A stretch of 64,000 bases of DNA from Gillisella vitis (GTDB taxonomy: Bacteria > Pseudomonadota > Alphaproteobacteria > Rhizobiales > Rhizobiaceae): positions 124,001-188,000 of the forward strand of contig NZ_LMVL02000002.1 in the NCBI RefSeq assembly GCF_001541345.2, in the 5' to 3' direction. The position numbers were made by a program, and so were the translations under genes. Every line of letters starts with the position of its first letter. The first letter of the stretch is position 1. The notes beneath the pieces are model-generated. The model did no database searches. It worked only from the letters and a program-made list of their open reading frames with translations, and was not told the origin of the DNA. Below, piece by piece: positions 19,507-28,888 of the stretch.

Positions 19507-20642
19507 TGGCAGCCGTTCCCGAACACTTGGCCAAGCCGCCAAAAAAGCCGTTCCTGACCCCGATCAACCGCCGCCGTCTGGAAAACTTCAAGGCCAACCG
19601 GCGCGGCTCCTGGTCCTTCTGGATCTTCATGGTGCTGTTCGGGCTGAGCCTCTGCGCCGAGCTGATCGCCAACGACCGGCCAATCATCGCCTCCTACAAG
19701 GGCGAGATCCTGTTTCCGGTCGCTATCAACTATCCAGAAGAGAAATTCGGTGGCTTTCTCGCTGTCACCGATTATCGCTCCAGCTTTGTCTCGGACGAGA
19801 TCAACGCCCATGGCTGGATGATCTGGCCGCCGATCCGCTATTCCTATCGCACGGTGAATTCGGAGATCCCGCAATCGGCCCCGACGCCGCCCTTCTGGCT
19901 GATGGACGCCAAGCAACGCTGCTCGGCCTATCCGAAGGGTGCGGATGATCCGAATTGTATCCTCGGCAACATGAACTGGCTTGGCACCGACGATCAGGCC
20001 CGCGATGTCATGGCGCGGATGATTTACGGATTCCGCATTTCCGTGCTGTTCGGTCTGGCGCTGACGATGATTTCCGCCGTGATCGGCGTGTCCGCCGGTG
20101 CGGTGCAAGGCTATTTTGGCGGCAAGACCGATCTGCTGATGCAGCGGTTCATCGAGATCTGGTCATCGATCCCGCTGCTTTACATCCTGCTGATCATCGC
20201 CTCGCTGCTGCCGCCGGGCTTTTTCATTCTGTTGGGCATCATGCTGTTGTTCACCTGGGTGCATTTCGTCGGTATCGTGCGGGCGGAGTTTCTGCGGGCC
20301 AGAAATTTCGAATATGTCAATGCCGCCCGGGCGCTTGGGGTCGGCAATTGGACCATCATGCGCCGCCATCTGCTGCCCAATGCCATGGTGGCGACCTTGA
20401 CCTTCCTGCCCTTCATCCTGTCGGGATCGATCACCACCCTGACTTCGCTGGATTTCCTCGGTCTCGGGATGCCGCCCGGTTCGCCCTCGCTGGGTGAGTT
20501 GATCGCCCAGGGCAAGCGCAATTTGCAAGCGCCCTGGCTGGGGCTGACGGCCTTCTTCACCATGGCGATCATGCTGTCCCTGCTGATTTTCGTCGGCGAG
20601 GCGGTGCGCGATGCCTTCGATCCGAGGAAGACTTTCAAATGA
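19506..20642 (+). CDS. yejE: YejE-type peptide ABC transporter permease
   Basis: 378-residue permease (DppC-like). After a cytoplasmic N-terminus (INRRRLENFKANRRGSWSFW) there is one membrane helix, a large periplasmic loop (about 70-165) and the permease core with NWLGTDDQARDVMARMIYGFR and the EAA loop VNAARALGVGNWTIMRRHLLPN. The long periplasmic loop is a YejE trait. Overlaps yejF by ATGA. Confidence 0.95.
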   Translation: MAAVPEHLAKPPKKPFLTPINRRRLENFKANRRGSWSFWIFMVLFGLSLCAELIANDRPIIASYKGEILFPVAINYPEEKFGGFLAVTDYRSSFVSDEINAHGWMIWPPIRYSYRTVNSEIPQSAPTPPFWLMDAKQRCSAYPKGADDPNCILGNMNWLGTDDQARDVMARMIYGFRISVLFGLALTMISAVIGVSAGAVQGYFGGKTDLLMQRFIEIWSSIPLLYILLIIASLLPPGFFILLGIMLLFTWVHFVGIVRAEFLRARNFEYVNAARALGVGNWTIMRRHLLPNAMVATLTFLPFILSGSITTLTSLDFLGLGMPPGSPSLGELIAQGKRNLQAPWLGLTAFFTMAIMLSLLIFVGEAVRDAFDPRKTFK

Positions 20643-22267
20643 GCGCGCCTCTTCTGTCCGTTCGCGATCTGTCGGTCGCCTTTCATCAGGGCGAAAGCCA
20701 GAGCCTGGCCGTCGATCACATTAGCTTCGACATCGCGCCGGGCGAAATCCTGGCGCTGGTCGGCGAATCCGGCTCCGGCAAATCGGTCTCGGCAGCCTCT
20801 ATCCTCAAACTCCTGCCTTATCCCGCTGCCAGCCATCCCTCCGGCCAGATCCTGTTCGACGGGCGCGATCTGCTGACCCTGTCGGAACCGGCTTTGCGGG
20901 CGGTGCGGGGCAATGACATCACGATGATTTTCCAGGAGCCGATGACCTCGCTCAACCCGCTGCACAGCATTGAGCAACAGATTGGCGAGATCCTGGAACT
21001 TCATCAGTCGCTGACCGGTGACGCCGCCCGCAAGCGGACGCTGGAACTGCTGCTTCAGGTCGGCATCCGCGAGCCGGAAAAACGGCTCTCGGCCTTTCCG
21101 CATGAATTGTCCGGCGGCCAGCGTCAGCGGGTGATGATTGCCATGGCGCTTGCCAACCGGCCAAAGCTGCTGGTGGCCGATGAGCCGACCACGGCGCTGG
21201 ATGTGACGGTGCAGGCGCAAATCCTGGAGCTTCTGGCCGGGCTGAAGCGTGAGCATGGCATGTCCATGCTGTTCATCACCCATGATCTCGGCATTGTCCG
21301 TAAATTCGCCGACCGCGTTTGTGTGATGACCGGCGGTAAAATCGTTGAAAGCGGCCCGGTCGAGTCGATCTTTGCCAATCCGCAACATGCTTATACCCAG
21401 AAATTGCTGGCATCCGAGCCGCGCGGTGTGCCGCCGGAAACCGATCTGGCAAAACCTGTGGTGATGGAAGGGCAGGAGATCCGCGTCTGGTTCCCGATCA
21501 AGGCCGGGTTTCTGCGCCGGGTGGTGGACAATGTGAAGGCCGTGGACGGTGTCGATCTGACGCTGCGCGCCGGACAGACGCTTGGCGTGGTCGGCGAATC
21601 CGGCTCCGGCAAGACCACGCTGGGGCTGGCGTTGGCCCGCCTGATCTCGTCCGAGGGCCGGATCGGCTTTCTCGGCAGCAATATCGATGGCTATTCATTC
21701 AAGCAGATGCGCCCGCTGCGCGACCGTTTGCAGGTGGTGTTCCAGGACCCGTTCGGCGCGCTCAGTCCGCGCATGTCGGTGGGTGACATCATTGCCGAGG
21801 GATTGCGAGTGCATGAGCGGGGCCTCACGGCAGCCGAGCGCGACAGGCGGGTCTGCTGGGCGCTGGAGGAAGTCGGGTTGGATATCGCCACCCGCTGGCG
21901 TTATCCGCATGAGTTTTCCGGTGGCCAACGGCAACGGATCGCCATTGCCCGTGCCATGGTGCTGAAACCGCGCTTCGTCATGCTGGATGAGCCGACCTCG
22001 GCGCTGGATATGACCGTGCAGGCGCAAGTGGTCGACCTGTTGCGCGATTTGCAGAGTCGCCATGACCTCGCCTACCTGTTCATCAGCCACGACCTGAAAG
22101 TGGTGAAGGCGCTGGCCAATGACATTATCGTCATGCGATCAGGAAAAGTTGTCGAGCAGGGACCGGCGCAGGAGGTTTTCACCGCGCCGAAACAGGATTA
22201 TACCAAGGCGCTTCTGGCTGCCGCGTTCGACCTCAAGGCTATGAATATCGGTGGCGTCAGCCAATAA
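20639..22267 (+). CDS. yejF: YejF-type duplicated ABC ATPase for peptide uptake
   Basis: 542 residues with two nucleotide-binding domains. Domain 1: Walker A GESGSGKS (42-49), signature [19 protein letters not shown]. Domain 2: Walker [10 protein letters not shown] near 318, signature [15 protein letters not shown] and Walker [12 protein letters not shown]. This fused DppD/DppF layout is typical of YejF. It powers YejBE. The next gene starts 27 bp downstream and may be co-transcribed. Confidence 0.95.
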   Translation: MSAPLLSVRDLSVAFHQGESQSLAVDHISFDIAPGEILALVGESGSGKSVSAASILKLLPYPAASHPSGQILFDGRDLLTLSEPALRAVRGNDITMIFQEPMTSLNPLHSIEQQIGEILELHQSLTGDAARKRTLELLLQVGIREPEKRLSAFPHELSGGQRQRVMIAMALANRPKLLVADEPTTALDVTVQAQILELLAGLKREHGMSMLFITHDLGIVRKFADRVCVMTGGKIVESGPVESIFANPQHAYTQKLLASEPRGVPPETDLAKPVVMEGQEIRVWFPIKAGFLRRVVDNVKAVDGVDLTLRAGQTLGVVGESGSGKTTLGLALARLISSEGRIGFLGSNIDGYSFKQMRPLRDRLQVVFQDPFGALSPRMSVGDIIAEGLRVHERGLTAAERDRRVCWALEEVGLDIATRWRYPHEFSGGQRQRIAIARAMVLKPRFVMLDEPTSALDMTVQAQVVDLLRDLQSRHDLAYLFISHDLKVVKALANDIIVMRSGKVVEQGPAQEVFTAPKQDYTKALLAAAFDLKAMNIGGVSQ

Positions 22268-22294
22268 TTCAGCCTTCTGCAAGGATGCCCCCGC

Positions 22295-23257
22295 ATGTCC
22301 CCCAAGCCTCCCGTGGTGATTGACCTCAAGTTTTCACGCGCCGCCATGCAGGCAGCACTTGCCGGGGCCTTTCCGGACCGTGAGGTGATCGATCTCGGTG
22401 ATCCCGAGAACGCCCAAAGGGACCTGTCGGCCGCTGCCTATGCGGTGCTGTGGAAGCCGGAGCCGTCGCTGTTTACCCGCGCCTCCGGCCTTAAAGTGTT
22501 GTTTTCCGGCGGCGCGGGTGTCGATCATGTCCTGACACTGCCGGGTCTTCCCGACTTGCCGATCGTGCGCTTCGTTGACCGCAGCCTGACGGACCGGATG
22601 AGCGAATGGGTGGTGCTGAACTGTCTCTATCACCTGCGCCATATGGGCCAATATCTCAGGCAGCAGCGCGATAAGGTCTGGAACGAGATGGATCTCCAGC
22701 CGGAAGCCCGCGATGTTACAGTCGGCGTCATGGGCTTGGGCGTTCTGGGCCTGGATGCGGCGCGCAAACTGAAGGTGATGGGATTTGACGTCATCGGCTG
22801 GTCTCGGCGCAAACGCGAGATCGACGGAATCGACACCTTTGACGAGGCCCGGATCGATGAATTCCTGGCTCGCACCGATATCCTTGTCGGCCTTCTGCCG
22901 CTGACCCCGGAAACCCGGGGCCTCTACGATAGCAGCCTGTTTTCACGGCTGCGACAGGGCGGGGCGCTGGGCAAGCCGGTGTTTCTCAATGCGGGTCGCG
23001 GTGGAAGCCAGGTGGAAGCGGATGTCGTTGCCGCTTTGCAGAAGGGCGTGCTGGGTGGCGCATCGCTGGATGTGTTTGAAAAAGAACCGCTGGCGATGGA
23101 TAGCCCACTCTGGGCCATGGAGAATGTCGTCCTGACCCCTCATGCCGCCGCAGCGTCGGATGTGCGGGCATTGTTTGCCCACGTGGAGAACCAGATTGCC
23201 CGATATGAAGCTGGTGACGCTCTTGATCATGTCGTGGACCGGTCTGCGGGCTACTGA
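22295..23257 (+). CDS. GhrA-like glyoxylate/hydroxypyruvate reductase
   Basis: 320-residue D-2-hydroxyacid dehydrogenase. The Rossmann motif GVMGLGVLGLDAARKL is near residues 144-159; the catalytic Arg is in NAGRGGSQVEADVV (about 231-244), Glu in VFEKEPL and His in TPHAAAASD near 283. These are GhrA-like features, since the family ends in a His-Ala-Ala segment rather than HxGG. Likely reduces glyoxylate or hydroxypyruvate with NADPH. Follows yejF closely. Confidence 0.88.
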   Translation: MSPKPPVVIDLKFSRAAMQAALAGAFPDREVIDLGDPENAQRDLSAAAYAVLWKPEPSLFTRASGLKVLFSGGAGVDHVLTLPGLPDLPIVRFVDRSLTDRMSEWVVLNCLYHLRHMGQYLRQQRDKVWNEMDLQPEARDVTVGVMGLGVLGLDAARKLKVMGFDVIGWSRRKREIDGIDTFDEARIDEFLARTDILVGLLPLTPETRGLYDSSLFSRLRQGGALGKPVFLNAGRGGSQVEADVVAALQKGVLGGASLDVFEKEPLAMDSPLWAMENVVLTPHAAAASDVRALFAHVENQIARYEAGDALDHVVDRSAGY

Positions 23258-23339
23258 TCCCGGAACCTTTGCCGTGTCGATACGTTGGCCTTCATAAGTA
23301 TTTACGCTGGTGCGTATAAAACAGATGGAGGCTCTCCGC

Positions 23340-23621
23340 ATGGCAGGACCAGGCAATTTCGACCCCGCTGACAGAAACCCGAATACGACGTCCCAAGCGC
23401 CGGGAGCAGAGCGCCCGCTGGAGCCGACTGAGGCACGGCAGGGCTTTCGCGGCAAGCCTGTCCTGATCGTTTTGCTGGCAGGATTGGTTCTGGCGCTGGT
23501 TGCGTGGATACCGGCGGAATGGTGGGGGCAGAAAATTGCACCCGCAACGGACCCTGCCACAGAAACGACGCGCCCGACCACCGCTCCGCAGCAACCGAGC
23601 CAACCAAGCACCACACCGTGA
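23340..23621 (+). CDS. Small single-pass membrane protein, function unknown
   Basis: 93 residues from ATG at 23340, chosen because GGAGG lies 9 bp upstream; in-frame ATGs at 23310 and 23325 lack it. A polar N-terminus (about 45 residues, rich in Pro and Asn) is followed by one membrane helix (VLIVLLAGLVLALVAWIPAEWW) and a Pro/Thr-rich tail. The form is that of an anchored periplasmic peptide. Not recognised beyond this; no link to its neighbours is evident. Confidence 0.7.
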   Translation: MAGPGNFDPADRNPNTTSQAPGAERPLEPTEARQGFRGKPVLIVLLAGLVLALVAWIPAEWWGQKIAPATDPATETTRPTTAPQQPSQPSTTP

Positions 23622-23780
23622 TGGCGAGGGGCGGGTGTAGTAGGACAATAATGAAGTTCCCGGGCACTGGACTTTGGTCACAGTTTTTTCGATAAGGTTG
23701 GCCCTGAAAAGACCAGAGCCATAAGGCTATGGTCGTAATGGTGCGGCCAAAACCAGGCCGGTGGCACGCGGCGAGGACGA

Positions 23781-25085
23781 ATGGCAAAGGCGGATATTGC
23801 ACGGCGGGTGTATAACCATGCCTGGAAGCTCGACCCCATCGTGCGCAGCCTGCTCGATACCGATTTCTATAAGCTATTGATGTTGCAGATGATCTGGAAA
23901 CTCTATCCGGATGTCGATGTGACATTCACGCTGATCAACCGCACGACAAAGGTACGCATCGCCGACGAGATCGACGAGGCGGAACTGCGCGCCCAGCTCG
24001 ACCACGTCCGCACGCTTGGCATCAGCAAGAAAGAACTGATCTGGCTGGCAGGCAATAGCTTTTATGGCCGCACCCAGATTTTCGAACCGGAATTTCTGGC
24101 CTGGCTCTCAGCAATCCGCCTGCCAGCCTATGAGCTTTCCAAGCGCGACGGCCAATATGAGCTGACCTTCCGGGGGCGATGGATGGAAACCACGCTCTGG
24201 GAAATCCCGGCTCTGGCAATTATCAATGAATTGCGGTCGCGGGCTGCGCTGAAATCACTCGGTTATTTCACGCTGGATGTTATCTACGCCCGTGCCAAGG
24301 CGAAGATGTGGGAAAAGGTCGAGCGGCTGAAGCAATTGCCTGGCCTGCGGATTTCCGATTTCGGCACCCGTCGTCGCCACAGCTTCCTGTGGCAAAGGTG
24401 GTGTGTGGAAGCCCTAAAGGAAGGCATTGGCGAAGCCTTTACTGGCACCAGCAATGTATTGCTGGCTATGGATTCGGACCTGGAAGCCGTCGGCACCAAT
24501 GCCCATGAATTGCCGATGGTAGCCGCAGCCCTAGCGAAGACCGATGCCGAACTGGCCAACGCACCCTATAAAGTGCTTCAGGACTGGAACACGCTCTACA
24601 ACGGCAATTTGCTGATTGTTTTGCCCGATGCCTTCGGCACCTCGGCTTTCCTGCGCGATGCGCCGCCCTGGGTGGCGGATTGGACCGGTTTTCGTCCCGA
24701 CAGCGCCCCACCGATTGAAGGTGGCGAGAGGATCATTGCCTGGTGGGAGAAAATGGGCCGCGATCCGCGACAGAAACTGTTGATTTTTTCCGATGGTCTG
24801 GACGTGGACGCCATCATTGACACCTACCGCCATTTCGAAGGCCGGGTGCGAATGAGCTTTGGCTGGGGCACCAACCTAACCAATGATTTCATCGGCTGCG
24901 CGCCCCATGATATTGCGGGACTGAAGCCAATTTCCATCGTCTGCAAGATCACTGAAGCCAATGGCCGTCCTGCTGTCAAACTCTCCGACAATCCGCTGAA
25001 AGCAACGGGAGAACCCGCCGAAGTCGAACGTTACCTGAAATTCTTTGGTTCGCAAGACCGTGTGGAGCACGCCGTCAAGGTATAA
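23781..25085 (+). CDS. pncB: Nicotinate phosphoribosyltransferase
   Basis: 434-residue NAD-salvage enzyme making nicotinate mononucleotide from nicotinate, PRPP and ATP. The N-terminal [30 protein letters not shown] near 192-205 (holding the His that is phosphorylated in this family) and the C-terminal [10 protein letters not shown] near 360 are all in place. Length is normal. It converges on the unknown gene at 25102 with a 16-bp gap and no obvious terminator. Confidence 0.95.
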   Translation: MAKADIARRVYNHAWKLDPIVRSLLDTDFYKLLMLQMIWKLYPDVDVTFTLINRTTKVRIADEIDEAELRAQLDHVRTLGISKKELIWLAGNSFYGRTQIFEPEFLAWLSAIRLPAYELSKRDGQYELTFRGRWMETTLWEIPALAIINELRSRAALKSLGYFTLDVIYARAKAKMWEKVERLKQLPGLRISDFGTRRRHSFLWQRWCVEALKEGIGEAFTGTSNVLLAMDSDLEAVGTNAHELPMVAAALAKTDAELANAPYKVLQDWNTLYNGNLLIVLPDAFGTSAFLRDAPPWVADWTGFRPDSAPPIEGGERIIAWWEKMGRDPRQKLLIFSDGLDVDAIIDTYRHFEGRVRMSFGWGTNLTNDFIGCAPHDIAGLKPISIVCKITEANGRPAVKLSDNPLKATGEPAEVERYLKFFGSQDRVEHAVKV

Positions 25086-25101
25086 AGCCTGCGTCGAGGA
25101 G

Positions 25102-25614
25102 TCAGGAAGTTTCGTTTTCGGCAAGCCAGCTTTCGAGCGCCGCAATAGCTTTCAGCCTCAATGCGGCTTTACGCGCCAGTGCCTTCAACAGGCTCCTGTC
25201 ATTGGCACCAAAACCGAGTTCCTGCATCACCTCGCCCGGCTTTAGTCGCCGCCGCGCCATGACGGCTTCAATGCGGATAATCGTCTCCGGCAACAGATAG
25301 CGGCCATTGGCAATTGGGCCAGAGGCAGATTTTTGTACGGACAGGGTTGACCTGGGAAAAGCGCTTTCCAGCTCCTCGCCATTTTCCTCGACTGCCAGCC
25401 AGGCGATAAACGCCCGCTGTTCTTCCACACTCGCCTTTTTCCAGGAGTTTTTCAGCTTCTCCAACCGGCTGCGTTGTGGCCGCAACCCCGCCAATTCAAG
25501 CGCCACCCGCAGAGACCCAATGCGGCCCGCCAAAAAATCACTGTAAATGCCGGGAAACATTGAGCGGAGACGCTCTACCTCCGCAGCTTTCATCTGTTTT
25601 TCTGCTTTCGCCAT
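25102..25614 (-). CDS. Conserved-looking protein of unknown function
   Basis: 170 residues from ATG at 25614; a longer frame to 25740 is open but its first 42 residues look non-coding. Highly charged and mostly helical. Two parts: residues 1-75, with ERLRSMFPGIYSDFLAGRIGSLRVALELAGLRP, and a C-terminal segment ETIIRIEAVMARRRLKPGEVMQELGFGANDRSLLKALARKAALRLKAIAALESWL. The second part reads like a helix-turn-helix (PGEVMQELGFGANDRSL) followed by a basic helix, so DNA or RNA binding is possible. No family recognised. Confidence 0.7.
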   Translation of the reverse strand: MAKAEKQMKAAEVERLRSMFPGIYSDFLAGRIGSLRVALELAGLRPQRSRLEKLKNSWKKASVEEQRAFIAWLAVEENGEELESAFPRSTLSVQKSASGPIANGRYLLPETIIRIEAVMARRRLKPGEVMQELGFGANDRSLLKALARKAALRLKAIAALESWLAENETS

Positions 25615-25890
25615 CGTCCGATCACCGCTGTTTTTCGAAGCGGTGTACTCGGGTTCAGTCGTCAAGGCGAGCTGGAAAGCGGGTTTGCCGTCATTGAATG
25701 ACAGGACTAGTCGCGGCTGACTCGGACCAGTGCAGGGCAAGCAGGTTTGATGCGAAGAGTCATTTTCAATGACTTTTCATATTCCTTTTGCAAATATCCC
25801 AAGCCTCTGACGCATTTGAGATATTTTCAATCGCCTTCAAAACGAGGATGCGTTAGCTTCTTCGATGCCTTGGTATGATAGCATGGCGAC

Positions 25891-26847
25891 TTATAGCGCA
25901 CCCATCGTTAATACTGTGCGTACTGTGCTGTCGTCAGCGTCCCAAATCTCCTGCACTTTTGAAAGTGCCACCGGTGCCGTCGCGATCTTTAATCCTGCGG
26001 GCCTTGCCGCTTGAAGCAATTCGCGAATCGTCTGGATCATGCGATCCATCGGAACACTGCCGATACCGCTTCCCATGAGCTCGACGGCGGAGGATCGTAA
26101 TACGGCAGCTGGCAATGAGATTTGACCTCCGCTGACAGCGCCAACCTGAATAAAGCGAAGAGGTACGGCATTGGCCTTTGCAGCCTCGACAAGCAGTAAT
26201 TCCGCGCTCTGTCCCCAAAGATAATCCAGAACGACATTCACTCCGTCTGCAAACTGCGCTTTGAAACTTGCCGCCAGAGCCTCCTCATCTTGCAGCAGGG
26301 AAATTGTCACGTCTGCACCAAGCCCCGACAGTGATTGCAGAGCCTGCGGATTTCGCCCCGTGGCAATGACTTTCTTCGCACCAAGATGCTTGGCAATCTG
26401 CACGGCAAGCCGTCCAGCAATGCCTGTCGCGCCATTGACCAGAACGGTCTCTCCAGCAATCAGCTTTGCCCGTTCACGATAAGCCATCCATGACGACATG
26501 CCTGGATTGACGATCGCGGCGGCGGTGATGTCGTCCAGATTGTCGGGTACGGCGAGGCATTGGACGGAGGCAACGACAGTCCTCTCCGCCATGCTGCCAA
26601 ACGGTGCCTTGGGTAAGGCGAAATAAACCCGCTCGCCATTCTCTTTGCGCCCGACGCCATCTATTCCAACAACAAAGGGGAAGCTTCCCGATGAGCTGTA
26701 ATGCGTGCCGGAAGCACGACTTTTAACGAGATGGCTAAGCGCTGCAGCCGAGACCGTGATGAGGGTTTCGCCTGTCTGAGCAACAGGTTCTTCAAAGTCG
26801 CCATAAAGAGGCGTCTGTTTGGCTCCGTATACAATAGCAGCTTTCAC
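25891..26847 (-). CDS. Zinc-independent quinone oxidoreductase-like MDR protein
   Basis: 318-residue medium-chain dehydrogenase/reductase. The cofactor motif VNGATGIAGRLAVQIAKHLGAKKVIATGRNP lies near 138-168; the Cys and His zinc ligands of alcohol dehydrogenases are missing, which places it with quinone or enone reductases. Divergent from the marR-type gene with a 61-bp gap carrying an operator-like dyad, so it is probably that regulator's target. The true electrophile is unknown. Confidence 0.87.
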   Translation of the reverse strand: MKAAIVYGAKQTPLYGDFEEPVAQTGETLITVSAAALSHLVKSRASGTHYSSSGSFPFVVGIDGVGRKENGERVYFALPKAPFGSMAERTVVASVQCLAVPDNLDDITAAAIVNPGMSSWMAYRERAKLIAGETVLVNGATGIAGRLAVQIAKHLGAKKVIATGRNPQALQSLSGLGADVTISLLQDEEALAASFKAQFADGVNVVLDYLWGQSAELLLVEAAKANAVPLRFIQVGAVSGGQISLPAAVLRSSAVELMGSGIGSVPMDRMIQTIRELLQAARPAGLKIATAPVALSKVQEIWDADDSTVRTVLTMGAL

Positions 26848-26874
26848 GGTCTTTTCCTTTTCATGGGAGATTTA

Positions 26875-26891
26875 ATGTGTAATATGCACAT
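26875..26891. promoter_or_regulatory. Operator-like dyad 1 (ATGTG-N7-CACAT) in the oxidoreductase/marR gap
   Basis: Arms ATGTG (26875-26879) and CACAT (26887-26891) with a 7-bp spacer. The core TGTG-N7-CACA is repeated 47 bp downstream. It lies 27 bp upstream of the oxidoreductase start and 17 bp before the marR start. The size and symmetry fit a MarR dimer. Confidence 0.6.
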
Positions 26892-26908
26892 AAATGGAGA
26901 TTGCGTTG

Positions 26909-27394
26909 ATGTCAATGAAAAGTGTGCAAAATACACATAATGATGAGCGCCTTCGTACGCTTCATATGTCCCTGCTCGATATCGTTGCTGTCATGAACCG
27001 CCCTCAGCGCGATGAAATCCTGATCAAGGCAGCGGGCATCCCTCTGGATCGGGCGCTGTTTCCATTGCTTGTCAATATAGAGAGATTCGGCCCTATTGGT
27101 GTGGTGGAGCTTGCCGACCGCAATGGGCGCGATTACACGACCGTCAGCAGGCAGGTGGCCAAGCTTGAAAGCCTCGGCCTTGTGGAGCGCCGCGCCAGTA
27201 CAGCCGATCGCCGCATACGCGAGGCTGTTATTACTGCGAAAGGCAAGACAATGACCGACCTTGTCGACACTGCCCGCGAAAAAATAGGCCACACCATTTT
27301 CGCCAACTGGGAAGACCGCGATATCGAAGATCTCGTGCGATTGACGAGGAAGTTTGCAGATGCCGTGAAGGAAGAGCCAGTGATCGATCCCTAA
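26909..27394 (+). CDS. MarR-family transcriptional regulator
   Basis: 161 residues from ATG at 26909, 9 bp after GGAG; ATG at 26894 would put that site inside the gene, and ATG at 26966 has no site. Winged helix-turn-helix: LFPLLVNIERFGPIGVVELADRNGRDYTTVSRQVAKLESLGLVERR, with the wing STADRRIREAVITAKG. Divergently paired with an oxidoreductase. Two TGTG-N7-CACA dyads, one in the gap and one over its own first codons, suggest autoregulation and control of the neighbour, relieved by a small ligand. Confidence 0.9.
   Translation: MSMKSVQNTHNDERLRTLHMSLLDIVAVMNRPQRDEILIKAAGIPLDRALFPLLVNIERFGPIGVVELADRNGRDYTTVSRQVAKLESLGLVERRASTADRRIREAVITAKGKTMTDLVDTAREKIGHTIFANWEDRDIEDLVRLTRKFADAVKEEPVIDP
26923..26937. 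promoter_or_regulatory. Operator-like dyad 2 (TGTG-N7-CACA) over the marR start
   Basis: TGTG (26923-26926) and CACA (26934-26937), same arms and spacing as the dyad at 26875. It overlaps codons 5-10 of the regulator if translation starts at 26909, so a bound dimer would block elongation or initiation of its transcript. Confidence 0.55.
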
Positions 27395-27464
27395 TTGGGA
27401 CTATCATCCAGTTTCGCCAAAAGAGGCTCATTGACGAGCGTCCTAGCAATTAACATGGAGTGAT

Positions 27465-27481
27465 AATGGCGGACAGGGAGG
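27465..27481. repeat. Left att core, 17 bp
   Basis: Identical to 37769-37785. It is the displaced 3' end of tRNA-Ser, left at the far end when the element inserted. It also encodes N-G-G-Q-G of the attP-spanning gene in frame. Confidence 0.92.
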
Positions 27482-27734
27482 TGATGTAGATACCCTACAA
27501 AATCAATCCGCTAATCTGTCCACCCCTGCCAGCGGTGCCATTGATAAAATTGAAGAAAATGGAGCAACGTCTAACCGCGTTCAGGCCGCCGCACTCTGGC
27601 TTTCACAGCACCGTGACACGGTTGGAAGCAATGTCATTGCCGTCCTTAAAGAACTCTTCTCTCTTAGCAACCTTGAGGCGATAGAGGCGGCAAAGCAGGC
27701 CCATGCGCTGGTCTATGGTGGCCGCCATGGGTGA
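27465..27734 (+). CDS. 3' part (84 codons from 27480) of a gene split by integration at attP
   Basis: The frame is open from 27447 to TGA at 27732-27734, yet contains no ATG, GTG or TTG, so it has no standard start in the integrated state. Read through the 17-bp core it continues in frame from ATG at 37742 at the other end of the element, giving a 98-residue protein in the circular form. The C-terminal half looks like a real helical domain: RVQAAALWLSQHRD, VIAVLKELFSLSNLEAIEAAKQAHALV. The last 8 bp overlap the start of the next gene (27727), typical of this element's coupled genes. Function unknown; a small DNA-binding regulator, excision factor or packaging helper are options. Confidence 0.8.
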   Translation, partial: NGGQGGDVDTLQNQSANLSTPASGAIDKIEENGATSNRVQAAALWLSQHRDTVGSNVIAVLKELFSLSNLEAIEAAKQAHALVYGGRHG

Positions 27735-28464
27735 AGCGTTTCCGATCTCGGCGGCGCTTGCCCGCAATCTTGCCAACCGCCCGAACATGTCGCCGTCCGA
27801 TGTTGCCATCATGAATGGCTATCTGACGGGCGCTATGCCGACACAGCCCGCGAGCAAACAGCCGACAAGCTTCAACATCCTAAGCCCGCACCTTCGCCGG
27901 ATGCAGCGCCTTGCGGGCCGCAAGTGGCAACGCTCGCCGGATCGTGCCGCCTCGATGGCTCGCAAGCGCAAGCTGGGCGGATCAAGCGGGATGCCCGACA
28001 CCATCCGTCACCACTACACGGAAGGCGAACGCGCCGTGCTGACGGTGATTGCTGGCGAGGTGAAGCACCACGGCCTGTGTGATCTTGCGGTGGATCGTAT
28101 CGCGGCTATTGCTGGCCTGAGCCGCACCACAGTGCAGAACGCTATCCGTGAAGCCCGCGCCCTTGGCCACCTGTCTGTAGAGAGCCGCCCGCGCAAGGGA
28201 CAGAAGAACCTCACCAACCTTGTGCGGATTGTCTCGCCTGAATGGCTGGCATGGCTCAAGCGCGGGCCTTCGCTGGCCAGACAGATAGGGTTCAAAGATT
28301 TCCACCCCACGAAGAACCAAGATAAAAACAAATACAAGAAAGAATATACGAGAGGGCAGAACCGCACCGATGGCGCTTACCGCAACCGCTACATGGGCTT
28401 GGGAGAGGGAGAGAGCAGCCCTGTTGCGGGCAGCAACGACCAGCGAGGGCGCAGCAATGGCTAA
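27727..28464 (+). CDS. Phage helix-turn-helix protein
   Basis: 245 residues from ATG at 27727, overlapping the stop of the attP-spanning frame by 8 bp. Residues 105-160 form a winged helix: YTEGERAVLTVIAGEV, CDLAVDRIAAIAGLSRTTVQNAIREARALGHLSVESR, like the N-terminal domains of phage replication initiators and of MarR-type regulators. The C-terminal tail is polar and basic (NQDKNKYKKEY). It sits two genes before TerL, where a small terminase is expected, so TerS is a second possibility. Overlaps the HNH gene start by 8 bp. Confidence 0.75.
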   Translation: MGEAFPISAALARNLANRPNMSPSDVAIMNGYLTGAMPTQPASKQPTSFNILSPHLRRMQRLAGRKWQRSPDRAASMARKRKLGGSSGMPDTIRHHYTEGERAVLTVIAGEVKHHGLCDLAVDRIAAIAGLSRTTVQNAIREARALGHLSVESRPRKGQKNLTNLVRIVSPEWLAWLKRGPSLARQIGFKDFHPTKNQDKNKYKKEYTRGQNRTDGAYRNRYMGLGEGESSPVAGSNDQRGRSNG

Positions 28465-28888
28465 ATGGCCGTACAACACCATCCAATGGCAAAAGCTGCG
28501 ACTGGCGAAGCTGACGGCCACGCCACTGTGCGAGCCGTGCAGGATGCGCGGGCAGGTGACCGTTGCTAAGGCAGTGGACCACATGACGCCGATCAATGCG
28601 GGCGGCGATCCGTTCCCGCCGCTCGATGGCCTGACCTCGATGTGTGAGCGTTGCCACAACGAGAAGACGGCTGCGAATGACCGTAAGCACAAGAAACCAT
28701 TCGCCCGGAAGGTCAAAGGTTTCGATGCATCGGGCAATCCGGCGGACCAATCCGACGCTTGGCATAGGGGTGGGGGCGGGTCAAATCACCAGAACGAGGC
28801 CGGGCGCGGACCGATGTCCCAGATAGGAATATACTTAGTTTCAGAGGGGCAAGCCTTTGAAGAAAATGACGAAACAGGATTTTCATAA
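28457..28888 (+). CDS. HNH endonuclease
   Basis: 143 residues. Zinc-knuckle cysteines CEPC (25-28) and CERC (63-66) enclose the HNH core: VDHM (D41, H42), an intervening loop and HNEKT (H67, N68). Phage HNH nucleases next to terminase genes take part in DNA cleavage for packaging with HK97-type TerL; in cf-PICIs they also stand before the terminase. The stop overlaps the TerL start (TAATG). A longer frame from 28370 is open but lacks support. The last 25 residues are unrelated to HNH. Confidence 0.9.
   Translation: MAKWPYNTIQWQKLRLAKLTATPLCEPCRMRGQVTVAKAVDHMTPINAGGDPFPPLDGLTSMCERCHNEKTAANDRKHKKPFARKVKGFDASGNPADQSDAWHRGGGGSNHQNEAGRGPMSQIGIYLVSEGQAFEENDETGFS

Noticed and set aside
18307-19542. 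411-codon minus-strand frame
   Set aside because: Antisense to yejB; very polar, His/Gln-rich product with no domain.
20180-21388. 402-codon minus-strand frame
   Set aside because: Antisense to yejE and yejF, same bias effect.
28740-28888. Hidden small terminase at the end of the HNH gene
   Set aside because: The last 40 codons are Gly/Asn-rich and too short; no HTH or oligomerisation segment.
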